64,000 bases of DNA from the NCBI GenBank assembly GCA_036128855.1, contig JAYYPW010000004.1:16449-80448 (forward strand), read 5' to 3'. Shown one piece after another: positions 1 to 11,100 of the stretch. The notes below the pieces were generated by a model. The model had not been told where the DNA came from and made no database searches. It saw nothing but the letters and a program-made list of their open reading frames with translations. Numbering within the stretch: the stretch's first letter is position 1; each line of letters starts with the position of its first letter. The stretch comes from JAYYPW01 sp036128855 (lineage in GTDB: Bacteria; Pseudomonadota; Gammaproteobacteria; Comchoanobacterales; Comchoanobacteraceae). Made by a program: the position numbers and the translations under genes.

Positions 1-3000
1 AGTAAATATCCACTTAGCATGAGAATCAGAAGACATTGCGCAAAGACGAGAAAATACCCAAGTTAACTTGGGGTCTTGTATGGATTGTACAACACCAAAA
101 CTCTGTGCGATTGCAAACAAAGTATGACGCATATTACTGACGTCGGGTAAACCTCGTTTTATAACGAGTTGTAAAAATCGATGCACTACCTCCCCCCATA
201 ATCGGTCTTGATGTTGCTCTATACTACTAATTTGGTAACGATGATATATAGATTGTTGTAATCGAGAATTATCCAACGTTAGAGGATGTCGCCACGATGA
301 CGGGAGACATGTAGATGTCAGTAACTGCTGCGATGACTCAGTTGTGCTTGTATCTTGATTGCCTGCATAATGTTTGACACAAAGTGTATCAGAAGGATCT
401 TGAAGTAAGTGCTGTAGATGACTATGCCAGCTCTGCGAAGCAAGAGATGAAGATTCTGTTACAGGGCTTAAAAGATGCAGGCATTTTTTTGCTCGAGTCA
501 AAGCAACATACAAAAGTCGGGTTTGCTCTTGTTGATTACATATATTGTCCTGTTGCCGCAGATAGCTATGAATACGATTGGTCGAGGTTTGTAATTTGGG
601 TGGGGTGTGCATAATAAGCTCAGGTTCTGCATACTTGGTCACGTATACCCAGTCAAGAAGAGGCTTCTTTTGTACAGCGCCAGCATACTGCAGCGCAGGG
701 CAAATAACGTAGTCAAATTCAAGACCTTTTGCTTTATGAACAGTCATTATTTCAATAGGATATTCATCTTCGGAGGGGTCTATAAGCGGGGTTTCTAGCA
801 GAAGTTGCTCAAGAGAAGATTGGGTTAATGCGTTTGGGTGGTCAGAAATTAAGTTATCAACAGCGTGAAAAAATTCTTGAATTAAATGATAATCATCATC
901 CTCTTCAAGTACATAAGCACCACCTAAAGCATGCCAGGTTTGTTGACCAAGGCTACCCGGTGGCATGCGACCAAACAAAGCAATATGACGATGAAGTATA
1001 GGCATAATACGCTCTAAAGTAATCAAACCGTGCTGTGAAAGCTCAGCCGGAGGAGATTGTAGTGTATCCCAGAGTGAGGTAGAAGATGCTTGGCAAAGCA
1101 CAGTGATATCTTGCCAGCTTAATCGACAAAATGGGGATCTTAACAGTGCAACCCAATGTGTACGGTCACGCCAATCTACAGCAAAGAGAACTAAAGTAAT
1201 ACAATCATACATACAGGATTTTTCTGCTAAACTTCGAATCCCCACTGCACGGTAGGAAATTTTTTGTTGATGAAGCGCTGGTAGAATCGACGAGAGCTGT
1301 GAACGCGCGCGGACTAAGATGCCGATACTTGCATACGGGTCTTGTTGCTTAATAGTTTGCAAAATTTGCAATAAAACTTGGTTTTGCGTGGCTAAATCTT
1401 GGCAGTAGTGAAAAAAAAGTGCGTCGTTCACACCCTGGCGAGTAGGCTCTGCAGGGTAGATAGGTAGGTTGGCCAGATAGGAGGGATCCAGTGATGAGAA
1501 GCAGCGGTTCACCCATGTGACAAGGTTTTTTTGACTTCGATAGTTTTGGCGTAAAAAAAGATTTTCAAGAGCAAAGCTTCCCAGTCCTTGACGTTGCATA
1601 CTCATAAAAAGTCCAACATCAGCTTGTCTAAACCGATAGATAGACTGAAGAGGGTCACCCACAAGCGTAGCAGTACGCGTAGGGTCCCCGACCCAATCCG
1701 CTAGGATGGCAGTAAACAAGCGGTGTTGGCTAATAGAAATATCCTGACACTCATCTACCATAAGGTGTTGATAGTGGTCAAAAACCTGTTTGCGCAAAAC
1801 AGGCTCAGAAACGTCATCTTGTAGCGCATTTAATACTTCAAGAGTAATCTGGGCAAAATCACAGAGCCTATTTTCTTGCATTACTATTTGTAACCTGGCT
1901 ACAAGATAGGGAAGTAAGTTGACAAGATGCGCTAATGCATCCCAGTGGCTTGGATCCTCTGGAATAGTTGGAGCATCGAGTACAGCAAGAAAGGCTTGTT
2001 GCAAAGATGGAATACTGCGTATGTTTTGACAAATATCAAGGAGATTTTGTTGGCTAGAGCTCAATAGGGTACTTGTGCTATCATCAAGTTCTTGTAATGC
2101 CTTTTTTGATAATATACCTTGCTGGCTCGTAAATCGAGTACGTGGTTCTTTTTGCTTGGTAAATAGCCAATGTATGATAGATGTCCAAGCAGATATACGT
2201 TCAGAGAGAGATTCGTAATCCATATTTAGATCTAGAGGATCTAAGTTTGACACAATGCCTATAGAACGCAGATGGTCTTGTTGTGCTCTAAGCGCAGGAA
2301 TTAGTTCTGGAAGGTTATTAGTAAGAGCTTGCTCTAGTGTGTCTAATGCGTCTTCACAGAGTTTAGCAATTGTCTCTTCCATATGATGAATGAATGCTTG
2401 ATCACCTCGCGCATGCATCACTGGATTAAGCCACTGCTCTCTAGTCATGAGCATTTGGACGAGTAGGCGCTCGATGTAACTTTGGTCTAAGTGGTGGTGG
2501 TGCAAAAGAGCAGTGTAGGTTTTGTAGCAAGCCCCATTTTTTGCAAGACAGTCTTTTGCAAGACAATCCTGATATGCCGAGCGATAGAGTTGTTGTGGTT
2601 GCATGCTAAGCCGATAAGTGCCCCAAATCTGATACTGAGGGTTGGCAAGGCGTAAGAGTTGCTGGCACATCGCATCAATCGTCAATATAGACATGCGTTG
2701 TGCTAAAGTTGGCATATGCCAATTAGTGTTTTGCGCATGTGCGTAAACTGCACGTGCAAGCTGCCAGGTTTTTTGTGCATGTGTAAGCTCAGGCTTAGGT
2801 AAATGAGCGCTATTGAGTGCTTTTTGTAAGCGTTCTCGCATTTCGCCACATGCTTTTTTGGTGAAGGTGACAGCTAGAATTTGCTCAGGTTTAGTAACGG
2901 TGGTGAGTAAGCGCAGTGTCCGTTGAATTAAAAGCTCGGTTTTTCCAGAACCTGCTGGAGCTTGGATAATAAAAGATCGAGTTGTGTCTAGTGCTTTTTC

Positions 3001-3051
3001 TCGTGCATTCGCATCATCTAAAACGCCATTTTGGGTATCATGTTCTAACAT
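1..3051 (-). CDS. UvrD/AddA-like ATP-dependent helicase-nuclease (3' end outside window)
   Basis: The minus-strand frame stays open from an ATG at 3051 to the left edge, giving at least 1017 residues. Visible motifs are the Walker A loop APAGSGKT (about residues 30-37), the helicase motif II DECQD (about 430) and the motif VI segment LYVALTRAK (about 840). These identify a superfamily 1 UvrD/AddA/RecB-type helicase. A GEVVHRFLQ segment after residue 900 resembles the start of the C-terminal nuclease domain of AddA-like proteins, so a PD-(D/E)XK nuclease probably lies beyond the window. Its start overlaps the stop of the upstream AddB-like gene by one base, so the two are translationally coupled. 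The expected role is resection of double-strand breaks as a heterodimer. The exact subfamily is less certain than the helicase call. Confidence 0.9.
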   Translation of the reverse strand, partial: MLEHDTQNGVLDDANAREKALDTTRSFIIQAPAGSGKTELLIQRTLRLLTTVTKPEQILAVTFTKKACGEMRERLQKALNSAHLPKPELTHAQKTWQLARAVYAHAQNTNWHMPTLAQRMSILTIDAMCQQLLRLANPQYQIWGTYRLSMQPQQLYRSAYQDCLAKDCLAKNGACYKTYTALLHHHHLDQSYIERLLVQMLMTREQWLNPVMHARGDQAFIHHMEETIAKLCEDALDTLEQALTNNLPELIPALRAQQDHLRSIGIVSNLDPLDLNMDYESLSERISAWTSIIHWLFTKQKEPRTRFTSQQGILSKKALQELDDSTSTLLSSSQQNLLDICQNIRSIPSLQQAFLAVLDAPTIPEDPSHWDALAHLVNLLPYLVARLQIVMQENRLCDFAQITLEVLNALQDDVSEPVLRKQVFDHYQHLMVDECQDISISQHRLFTAILADWVGDPTRTATLVGDPLQSIYRFRQADVGLFMSMQRQGLGSFALENLFLRQNYRSQKNLVTWVNRCFSSLDPSYLANLPIYPAEPTRQGVNDALFFHYCQDLATQNQVLLQILQTIKQQDPYASIGILVRARSQLSSILPALHQQKISYRAVGIRSLAEKSCMYDCITLVLFAVDWRDRTHWVALLRSPFCRLSWQDITVLCQASSTSLWDTLQSPPAELSQHGLITLERIMPILHRHIALFGRMPPGSLGQQTWHALGGAYVLEEDDDYHLIQEFFHAVDNLISDHPNALTQSSLEQLLLETPLIDPSEDEYPIEIMTVHKAKGLEFDYVICPALQYAGAVQKKPLLDWVYVTKYAEPELIMHTPPKLQTSTNRIHSYLRQQDNICNQQEQTRLLYVALTRAKKCLHLLSPVTESSSLASQSWHSHLQHLLQDPSDTLCVKHYAGNQDTSTTESSQQLLTSTCLPSSWRHPLTLDNSRLQQSIYHRYQISSIEQHQDRLWGEVVHRFLQLVIKRGLPDVSNMRHTLFAIAQSFGVVQSIQDPKLTWVFSRLCAMSSDSHAKWIFT

Positions 3052-5624
3052 CAGCTTGGCTCCACTTTGTTATCATGTAGCCGGCAAATAGTATGTAGTC
3101 CGCAATGAGAGCATGTGTTTGCACCAGCGATCGGGTTTTTACGAAGCAGGCCAGATGCGTAGTCTTGAGCTGTGTCAGTTAGGCTAGTATGCCAGTGATG
3201 TAGGAGCTGATTCCAGCTACCATCTTCAGGCAAAGGGAGGCGTTTAGACGGTGGTTGAATACCTTCAGGATGGGTTTTGTCCGCAGAGATCCCGATATAG
3301 CTAAATTGATCTGGATGTAAGCTAGCAAAAGAAATTGCACGGACATCAGGAAAAGCGAGAGCATAAAGTGGTAACTGTGGTTCAGCAATCCTATCGCCAA
3401 ACCAGCCAGACCTTGACATTTTACCAGTTTTGTAGTCAATAATTCTGTGAGATCCATCAGATAAAATATCAACGCGGTCCGCGCGTAAGCGAACCGTGAT
3501 TGAGCCAAGGTTTATTTGAGTTGCCACCTCGTGGCTACAAGTCGAGGAGCTGTCACCTTCGTGTAGTTTAGTATGCAGTGCTAACCATGAAGAACATACT
3601 TTATAAACATGCGCATGGGTTGTGGATCTTAGGCTAGGGGGTAGTAAATGTCTATAAGTCTTTGTCTGCAAAGTTTGCTGAATAACTGAGTCAAGATCTA
3701 CCTCATCGTCACCATCGTGGAGCGGTAAGCGTATGGATTGCTCAAGAACGCTATGGACAATTTGCCCTATTAGCCAGGCAGGTAATCCAGGTTCGTTTTC
3801 TGGGGTTGGTTCGACACCAAGACGCGATCGTATGAAGCCTTGGCAATGACATAAATTGTAAAGGCGTAGTACGCTACTAGCAATAACCTGTTCGTGATCG
3901 TGAATGCTCGGACCAAACACAGGTTCTTGGATAGCAACAGTTTGATTGTGGCGAGGAAGAAAAAGGGTGGATAATTCAGTCTGCTTAGGTACGGTCCATA
4001 TAGAAGCGTCTATCATTGGAGAAGGTAGGTTGGCTTGGTTTTGGGCATCTATTTCTGCATAGCTGTGTATCCATGTGGATGTTTGATGTTGGAGTTGGTT
4101 CTGCAGATCAAGCCAAAAGCTGCTATCTAGATCAAATTGAGAGGTGTAGTTTTGCTCAGGCCAAGCATTTGCATGCATCTGAAAAAAGTATATATTCGCA
4201 AACGGGATATCAACAATGTCTTGCCAATGGGCAATCAATAATGGCGCATCTTGCTGAAAGTTACGTAAGCTATGGTAGCGAAGATAGGTGCATATGCTTT
4301 TAAAGTACCTTGAAAAGGGTATTGCCTCTTGAGTTTCTAACCAGAAATCATTATGTTTTAGACCAGTAAAAAATCTATCTAAGGCTTGAGTTTCTTGTGG
4401 GTTTAATGCAAAAAAAGGCCATTGATTTTCTTGCAATAAATCACATAATAATCTCCCCCAAGTTAAAGGTGTTTTAGCTATATCAATATGTTCTAGAAAA
4501 TTGGCCCAAGATTGCCAAAGAGATGACAGGGAGGCAAGGTCTTCAGGGGTTAAGTCATGCTTGTTGAAGTGCTCTACTTGTAGAAGTAACCAGGGAGCAA
4601 AATCTTGCTGCTTATCTTTAGAAAAAGAAATATCTTGCGTTAGGTCATGATAAAATACTTGAGATATATTTGGTGGTTGCCAGTAGCGATCCATGTATGC
4701 GCTTTGTAAGTTATGTAGGTTGGGTTGGTGTAGAAATTGCATGAAGTTTAACAAGGCGCGAATTATTGGCATCTCTTCAAGTGGCGTGGTAGAAAAAGAC
4801 GTGGCAAGTGGGATGGTTTGTTCAGGTGCGCAAGCAAAACCGGGCACTAATTGGTTGTTGATATGTTTTTGGAGAACGTCAATAGTAAAATCTTGAGGAA
4901 CAACAACCACTGAGCGATGGGTAGAATTCTGTGCTATTTTCCTTTGGCACCATTTTAACAACGAGCATAATTCTGCTTGAGGTTCTTTATGGCGATGAAA
5001 AATCTTATGTACTTCGCTGGTATATTGAAGTCTGTATAAATATTGCGAGGGTGTTTGTGCCCAAACCTCTTCTAATAAAGGAGTAGTAAGAGGAAATCCA
5101 AAAAAAACCAAAGGCTCTACTAGAGACTTTGGATCAAAGGGTAGATTGGTATGTAGGTCTACCTGAGACAGGGCTTGAAAGTGACGCATTTTCTCACGAT
5201 AAATTCGATAGGTGTTAACAAAATCAACCCCGTCGCGATCATGCATGATAGATGGCCCGCTATGGTTGTCTAGCATCTTGAGTAAGCTTTGAGAATAGTG
5301 CCAGAGGGATTGCTCGTTAAGGTGCGGATAAGTGTCGCTCAGGATATTATGCAGTAGGCGAAAAGTATGGTATCGACTAACTACATGTTGGGTATTATTA
5401 CTGAGCAGGTGGTGCTCATGTAGCCATTGATCTAAAGTAAGTATTTGAGGCAATACAACACTGCAATGGCTATGTTTATGCAGGTCTTTGAACGCCTGGG
5501 TTAATAATTGAACATGTGTTTGTGTAGGGGCAATTAGCGTAAAGTGCCCTGGAATATCTACAAGTGCAATGGGTTTGGCATATTGGCCTAAAGTGGTTTG
5601 CGCATGAGAAGGTGTAAAAGGCAT
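3051..5624 (-). CDS. AddB-like PD-(D/E)XK exonuclease (DNA repair)
   Basis: This protein of about 857 residues is the probable partner of the helicase next to it. The nuclease signature IIDYKTGK is near residue 727. A cysteine around residue 592 (NLCHC) and a C-terminal cluster CSHC...C resemble the four-cysteine iron-sulfur staple around AddB-type nuclease domains. The N-terminal half looks like a degenerate, inactivated helicase, with no usable Walker A, as in AddB. Gammaproteobacteria commonly pair such a gene with a UvrD-like helicase. I chose the ATG at 5624. A TTG at 5648 is in frame, and neither has a good ribosome site. A perfect TATAAT lies just upstream of the ATG, but I find no convincing -35. 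The histidine-kinase gene ends 25 to 49 bases upstream on the same strand. Confidence 0.85.
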   Translation of the reverse strand: MPFTPSHAQTTLGQYAKPIALVDIPGHFTLIAPTQTHVQLLTQAFKDLHKHSHCSVVLPQILTLDQWLHEHHLLSNNTQHVVSRYHTFRLLHNILSDTYPHLNEQSLWHYSQSLLKMLDNHSGPSIMHDRDGVDFVNTYRIYREKMRHFQALSQVDLHTNLPFDPKSLVEPLVFFGFPLTTPLLEEVWAQTPSQYLYRLQYTSEVHKIFHRHKEPQAELCSLLKWCQRKIAQNSTHRSVVVVPQDFTIDVLQKHINNQLVPGFACAPEQTIPLATSFSTTPLEEMPIIRALLNFMQFLHQPNLHNLQSAYMDRYWQPPNISQVFYHDLTQDISFSKDKQQDFAPWLLLQVEHFNKHDLTPEDLASLSSLWQSWANFLEHIDIAKTPLTWGRLLCDLLQENQWPFFALNPQETQALDRFFTGLKHNDFWLETQEAIPFSRYFKSICTYLRYHSLRNFQQDAPLLIAHWQDIVDIPFANIYFFQMHANAWPEQNYTSQFDLDSSFWLDLQNQLQHQTSTWIHSYAEIDAQNQANLPSPMIDASIWTVPKQTELSTLFLPRHNQTVAIQEPVFGPSIHDHEQVIASSVLRLYNLCHCQGFIRSRLGVEPTPENEPGLPAWLIGQIVHSVLEQSIRLPLHDGDDEVDLDSVIQQTLQTKTYRHLLPPSLRSTTHAHVYKVCSSWLALHTKLHEGDSSSTCSHEVATQINLGSITVRLRADRVDILSDGSHRIIDYKTGKMSRSGWFGDRIAEPQLPLYALAFPDVRAISFASLHPDQFSYIGISADKTHPEGIQPPSKRLPLPEDGSWNQLLHHWHTSLTDTAQDYASGLLRKNPIAGANTCSHCGLHTICRLHDNKVEPS

Positions 5625-5673
5625 GTTGGAATTATAGTGTTTTTCCAATTATGGCATATCCAGGACCCATTCT

Positions 5674-7098
5674 CTAGTCACTTGTATGGCTCGTATGATC
5701 TGTAAGAGGAAATGAAATGGTAAAGTTTAGGCCTTTTCCACTAGGTCCAGTACTTAAATCTATGGTAGCTTGATGTAGATTGGCAATTTGCTGCACAATG
5801 TTGAGCCCTAGGCCGCTACCACTTGCTTTCGACCCTAAGACGCGAAAAAATCTTTCAAATATTCGTTTGCGCTGGCTCTCATCAATACCTGGTCCTTGAT
5901 CTAGGACTATCAGTTTCACATTGTTTGGTGACTGCTCAAGTAAAACGGATACTTGAGTATCGGTATCGCTGTAGCGAATTGCGTTATCAACAAGATTACG
6001 AATTAAAATCGAAAGAGAGATATTATGTCCAGTAATAAAAATAGGTTCATCGGAATTTTGTTCAAAAGAAAGTGCGATATTCTTTTGCAATGCCGATGGA
6101 GTAAGTGCAGCTAATGTATCAGTAATTACCTTAGAAAAATCTATGCGACGGTGTTCTTTGGTATGTGCGTCCGGCATGGTGCGGCTCAAGATCAACAATT
6201 GATCCACAGTATGGCTGGCGCGGTCGACGCCTTGTAATACTTTTTCAAGGTTATTATGTATGGCATGTATATCTTCTAGGTTCAGTGCGATTTGCGTGTA
6301 AGTTTTTAATGCGGCAAGTGGTGTTTTCATTTCATGCGCAGCATCACCAGCAAAGCGGCTTTCTCGTAAAAAAGTATCATGTAAGCGGCTGAATAAAGAG
6401 TTCAATTCATGGATTAACGGCCTAATTTCATGAGGAACATTATCTACGGCAATAGGCTGTAGGTTGTTATGAGCGCGTTGTTTAAGTTCTGCGCTGGTAC
6501 GGTCTATACTTTCGAGACTGCGGCCAATAATCACCCAGAGAAATATGCCTAACATGGCAATGGTGCAAAAAATTATAACAATAGCTTGAGTGTTGGCGTT
6601 TTTCTCGATAAAGAGCCGCGTATCATGAGGTTGCATAACCACGATACGATCGCCTTGGCTATTGTGGAGAGTGAAAAAACGCCATGTTTTACCATGGTCA
6701 TGTGTGTGGCTAAAGCCAGTTTCATCGCGCTCTGGGACCGTGGGTGCTTTAGGTGAGCTGGCAATGAGTCTATTACATTCATCAAAGACGCTAAATTGTG
6801 TATTATCTAGCGAGCTATGCAATGCGCGGAGATATTGGGCATCATCTAAATGCAGTCCCTCGATCGCATGGACATAATTTGCTGTACGGTGATGTAGTTT
6901 GTTAAGTATATCTTGGTTATCGATATCTTGGGTCATAAAGGTGTCAATAGTGAACGCCATGACAACCATTTGTGCATCCAAATGTGGACGAATGGTTTTA
7001 TACCCTAAGTAAAGGTTGCTCAGTACAGCTAAACCTGTAGCAAATAAAACGCCAACCGTAAGGTTGGCGAGTAAATAACCTCGAAGAGATTGGATCAT
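5674..7098 (-). CDS. Sensor histidine kinase of QseC/PmrB type
   Basis: This is a 474-residue inner-membrane sensor kinase. It has a transmembrane segment near residues 10-32, a periplasmic sensor of about 140 residues, a second membrane segment near 172-192, and then a HAMP linker. The dimerisation domain carries the phospho-acceptor histidine in AHEMKTPLAAL (about residue 256). The ATPase domain carries an N-box (LVDNAIRYS, about 371), a G1 box (LDQGPGID) and a G2 box (GSGLGLNI). Its start overlaps the end of the response-regulator gene by four bases (ATGA), so the two form one operon. The stimulus cannot be read from the sequence. The architecture is that of QseC and PmrB, but I cannot separate those two. 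Confidence 0.93.
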   Translation of the reverse strand: MIQSLRGYLLANLTVGVLFATGLAVLSNLYLGYKTIRPHLDAQMVVMAFTIDTFMTQDIDNQDILNKLHHRTANYVHAIEGLHLDDAQYLRALHSSLDNTQFSVFDECNRLIASSPKAPTVPERDETGFSHTHDHGKTWRFFTLHNSQGDRIVVMQPHDTRLFIEKNANTQAIVIIFCTIAMLGIFLWVIIGRSLESIDRTSAELKQRAHNNLQPIAVDNVPHEIRPLIHELNSLFSRLHDTFLRESRFAGDAAHEMKTPLAALKTYTQIALNLEDIHAIHNNLEKVLQGVDRASHTVDQLLILSRTMPDAHTKEHRRIDFSKVITDTLAALTPSALQKNIALSFEQNSDEPIFITGHNISLSILIRNLVDNAIRYSDTDTQVSVLLEQSPNNVKLIVLDQGPGIDESQRKRIFERFFRVLGSKASGSGLGLNIVQQIANLHQATIDLSTGPSGKGLNFTISFPLTDHTSHTSD

Positions 7099-7769
7099 GC
7101 GTTAGCTTCAGCAATATAACCAATGCCACGAATAGTCTTGATAGACATTTCAGTTTTTATTTTCTTACGAATATGGTGGATATGGACTTCAATAGCATTA
7201 CTATCGACGTCATCACCCCAGCCATATAGAGTTTGTGATAGGATCTCACGAGTGACAACTCGGCCAGATTGTTCGACAAGCTTGCTTAATAAGGTGAATT
7301 CACGCCTTGAGAAGTCAATATGCTTACCATCAACAAAGATTTTATGTGCTGCTGGGTCAATCACAACACCGCCTAGTGTTAGTTTAGGTTGCGCTTGGCC
7401 AGATCCACCGCGACGAATGATTGCACGAAGTCGGGCAGATAGCTCAACTAGGTCAAATGGTTTTACGATGTAGTCATCGGCTCCTAGGTCAAGACCACTT
7501 ACCTTATCGTCAATGCTATCACGCGCTGTAAGAATAAGTACCGGAGTAGTGATGTTTTTTTCACGTATTGCAGTAAGTACCTCAAGCCCGGATTTTTTAG
7601 GTAAACCTAGGTCAAGAATTATCGCATCAAAATGCTCTTTTTGCATAGTTAATGTGTGAAGTGCTGATTGGCCATCGGTCAGCCAGTCAATGGAGTATTT
7701 ATGTTGTTTTAGTCCTGCTTGTATGCCTTCGCCTAAAAGTCTGTCGTCTTCCACCAATAGAACTCGCAT
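7095..7769 (-). CDS. OmpR-family response regulator of QseB/PmrA type
   Basis: This is a 224-residue DNA-binding response regulator. The receiver domain begins MRVLLVEDD, has the phosphorylatable Asp in IILDLGLP (about residue 51), the conserved Thr in LILTARD and the Lys in VKPF. The C-terminal winged helix contains FSRREFTLL and ends in the typical RGIGY turn. The frame is open further upstream. The ATG at 7769 fits the family N-terminus and has a strong AGGAG ribosome site eight bases before it. It is the first gene of a run continuing into the kinase and possibly the nuclease and helicase. In Legionella and Coxiella a PmrA-type regulator controls secretion effectors, but whether this protein does so is unknown. 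Confidence 0.93.
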   Translation of the reverse strand: MRVLLVEDDRLLGEGIQAGLKQHKYSIDWLTDGQSALHTLTMQKEHFDAIILDLGLPKKSGLEVLTAIREKNITTPVLILTARDSIDDKVSGLDLGADDYIVKPFDLVELSARLRAIIRRGGSGQAQPKLTLGGVVIDPAAHKIFVDGKHIDFSRREFTLLSKLVEQSGRVVTREILSQTLYGWGDDVDSNAIEVHIHHIRKKIKTEMSIKTIRGIGYIAEANA

Positions 7770-8112
7770 GTTTCTCTCCTTAATTTGATTTAAGATTATT
7801 AATGATGGTTTTATTATCATATAAAAAACATTGTTTATCAATACTTTTCGTGTTATTTTTCCAATAAATCAGTATATTTACTATGCAATTTTGCAAATTA
7901 TACCGCTTTAATAATGTGAAATATACACTATAAGCAAAACAATATCGCTCGTAATAATAAGCTATATCCCACAAAGTGGTAAGCAATATCGTTTTCCAAA
8001 ACAAAGTGTGAAGTTGTTTTATATTTTTTGCTTTAAATTAAGTCATATAGGCAGTTGAAAAAAGAATCTCCGTCTTTTAATATTGTTAAGTGTTTGTTAA
8101 AAAGGTATAGAA
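7770..8112. other. Divergent intergenic region, regulator / glutamate dehydrogenase
   Basis: These 343 bases separate two divergent genes. The side next to the response regulator has three TTAA tetramers at 7780, 7790 and 7799, about one helical turn apart. The side next to the dehydrogenase holds the promoter listed separately. I see no RNA gene or credible ORF here. The 74-residue minus-strand frame overlapping the region has no ribosome site. Confidence 0.6.
8055..8083 (+). promoter_or_regulatory. Sigma70-type promoter of glutamate dehydrogenase
   Basis: TTGAAA and TAATAT are 17 bases apart, about 25 bases upstream of the ATG. The -10 matches the consensus at four of six positions. Confidence 0.5.
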
Positions 8113-11100
8113 ATGCCAAAATCTCCTAACTGCCAAAATAAAGCAAAATCATTAACCACAGCGAGTAGGTATTTTAAAGATTATCAAGACAATGCTGCTT
8201 TTATCTCTCTTGCAGAGCACTTTTTTACAAACCTCAACAGTCTATACTTTAGATCTTTATCAGATAAGCAAGCCATCGAAATTTTTGACTGTGCATGGCC
8301 TTTTATCTCCGAGGCAGACACTGGTACTGGAAAGATAGAGATTAATAACAAGACTTTGACAGAAACTAGCAGCTGTATCAAAACCATAACAGAAGTAAAA
8401 ATAGCAATGAAAGATATACCGTTTGTTATAGATTCCGTTCGCATAGAGCTGATTCGAAGCGGGCACCGTATAAATCGTTTCTTTACTGTAGCTGAACTGC
8501 CAGTTACACGTGATGCTACGCATAAAATAAGAGAGTGTAATATAGACGAAAAAGACACACAGACAGAACTATTTGGTTATTTTGAGGTAGATTGGCTTGG
8601 GGGTGATCTATATCTAGAGGAATTAAAGCAAAAGTTAGAAAAAGTGTTAAAAGACGTTAAAGCTGCAGTTGTAGATTGGCGTCCTATGCAAAAAAAACTT
8701 TTAGATGCAATAAACTCTTGGCAGCACCTCGACACATCTGGAAGCAGAGATAATGCAACGCTAGATGAATCTCGTCACTTTCTCCACTGGATATATGAGC
8801 ACTTCACCTTTTTAGGAGCAAGAGCCTATGTACTAAAATATGATGAGCAAAAAAAAGCGTTTTTAGAGCTCAAAAAAGAGAAAAATGCAGGTCTTGGCCT
8901 ACTACGTCAGAAAAAATACACAACTGCAGTAGTTCGACCTTTTTTATCCAAAGCTAATATGGATGCTCTACATTTGGATTCTGATTTGTTTTATTTTACG
9001 AAAACTAACACAAAATCAACCATACACCGTGATGTTTACACAGACCTATTAGGGGTTCGTATATTCGATGAATCAGGGAAAATACAAGGTGAGGTACGTT
9101 TTGTGGGATTGTTAAGTAGTGATGCTTATGATTCAGACCCATCAAGAATTCCTTTGCTACGTAAAAAGATACGTGATGTCATTCACCGCTCTGCAATCCC
9201 TTCGCGTTTCGCGTCACGTTTCTTATTGCACATCTTGAAAAACTTACCCACAGACGAATTATTTCAAGCACCAACAAAAGATCTTGAAGAGACTGCTATG
9301 GGTATTTTACAAATACAAGATTTAGATAAAACTGGTGTTTTTGTTCGTAGAGATATATTTAAGTCATTTTTTACTGTGTTAGTTTATACCCCCAAGGAGT
9401 TTTACAGTACACGTATTCGTTTGCGTATAGAAGCATTCTTTGAGCTTTTTTTTCATTCTAATGAAATTAGAGCAACACCAGTATTCTCTGAATCTAATCT
9501 GGCGTCTGTTTACTTTACAATCCGAGTTGACCCTACGCTCTCCATGGCTATAGACCAAGACCTACTGCGAAGTAAAGTTGAGTCAATTGTCTTGCCTACG
9601 AAAGAAAAGCTACTTGGGCTTATAAACAGTAAATATGAGGCACACGAAGCGACTAGAATTATTAAAAATATAGTCAACTCTATGCCCAACAAATACTTAG
9701 ATAATGTCGATGCAGAGGTTATCCTTAGAGATGTAGAAAATATTGAAAAAGTAGGCGCTAAGAAAAACATCATTGCAACTCTAAGCAAAGATACTCAATA
9801 CATCGATTCTGATGGTTGGTTACTTAAAATTTATCAGTACCGGGAAACGGCAGTGCTGGCAGATATTATGCCAATCCTTGATAATTTAGGATTGCGAGTA
9901 ATAAGAGAGCGGCTATTTACCATTAACTATTCAACGGATGAGTTTGTGAGTATTATTGAAATCCGTGTTGTTACAAAATTTGATGCAATTGATCTTGCTG
10001 GCAGTCGTGGTGAAGAGGTGGTGCAGTGCTTGATCAATGTAATGCAGAGAAAAATGTACAATGAAAAAATCAATCAGCTGCTTGGAATGACGTCAGTCTC
10101 ATGTTTGCAGGTTCAAATGCTCTTGGCCTATTTACATTATACTAAGCAAACTAGCTTTTCTCTAAGTTTTGCCTACATGGTAGAAACTCTACTAGCTTAT
10201 CCCAAATTGGTAGAGACAGTGTTATCTTTATTTGAACTAAAATTCCATCCAGATATCAAAAATAGAGAGTCAGCGATGGCCGGTCAATATAAGCAAATAA
10301 AAGCAGAGATGGAGGCTGTAAAAAGCCTTAATGAAGACCGTGTTTTTACAAGAATTGTTGAATGTATAAGTGCGACTATACGAACAAACTATTATATAGC
10401 ACGGCGACAAGCACTCTGTTTTAAGCTTAAGCCAGAAGTCATAAGTGAAATGCCATTGCCTTTACCGTTTATCGAAACTTTTGTCTTCTCTATTCGGGTC
10501 GAGGGTGTGCACCTACGTATGAGTAAAGTTGCACGAGGGGGTATAAGATGGTCAGATCGGACTGAAGACTACCGCACAGAGGTGTTGGGATTAATGCAAG
10601 CACAAGATTTAAAAAACGCCATTATCGTACCAGATGGTGCAAAAGGGGTGTTTATCCCTACCTTGCTTACAGAGTTTAATACACCAGAAGCACGTTACGA
10701 AGAGGCTAGGTCATGCTACATGATTTTCATACAGTCTTTACTAGATATCTCTGATAACTACGTTGAGCAAGATGTAGTACATCCAGAACGAGTATTGCGA
10801 TATGATGAAGATGATCCATATTTAGTGGTGGCAGCAGACAAAGGAACAGCAAAGTTTTCTGATACAGCTAATGCAATCTCAAGAAGCTTTAATTTTTGGT
10901 TAGACGATGCTTTTGCCTCAGGAGGTAAAAATGGATACGACCACAAGATTCTTGGGATAACTGCAAAAGGGGCGTGGCAATCAGTTTTGTGGCATTTCGC
11001 ATCACTAGGAATGAACCCAGAGGTCGATGAAGTAACAGTCGTGGGCATTGGTGATATGAGCGGAGATGTTTTTGGAAATGGGCTACTACTTTCCAAAACG

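Noticed and set aside
5624..5648. Perfect TATAAT just before the nuclease ATG as a leaderless promoter
   Set aside because: No acceptable -35 at 16-18 bases, unlike the peroxidase and dehydrogenase cases.
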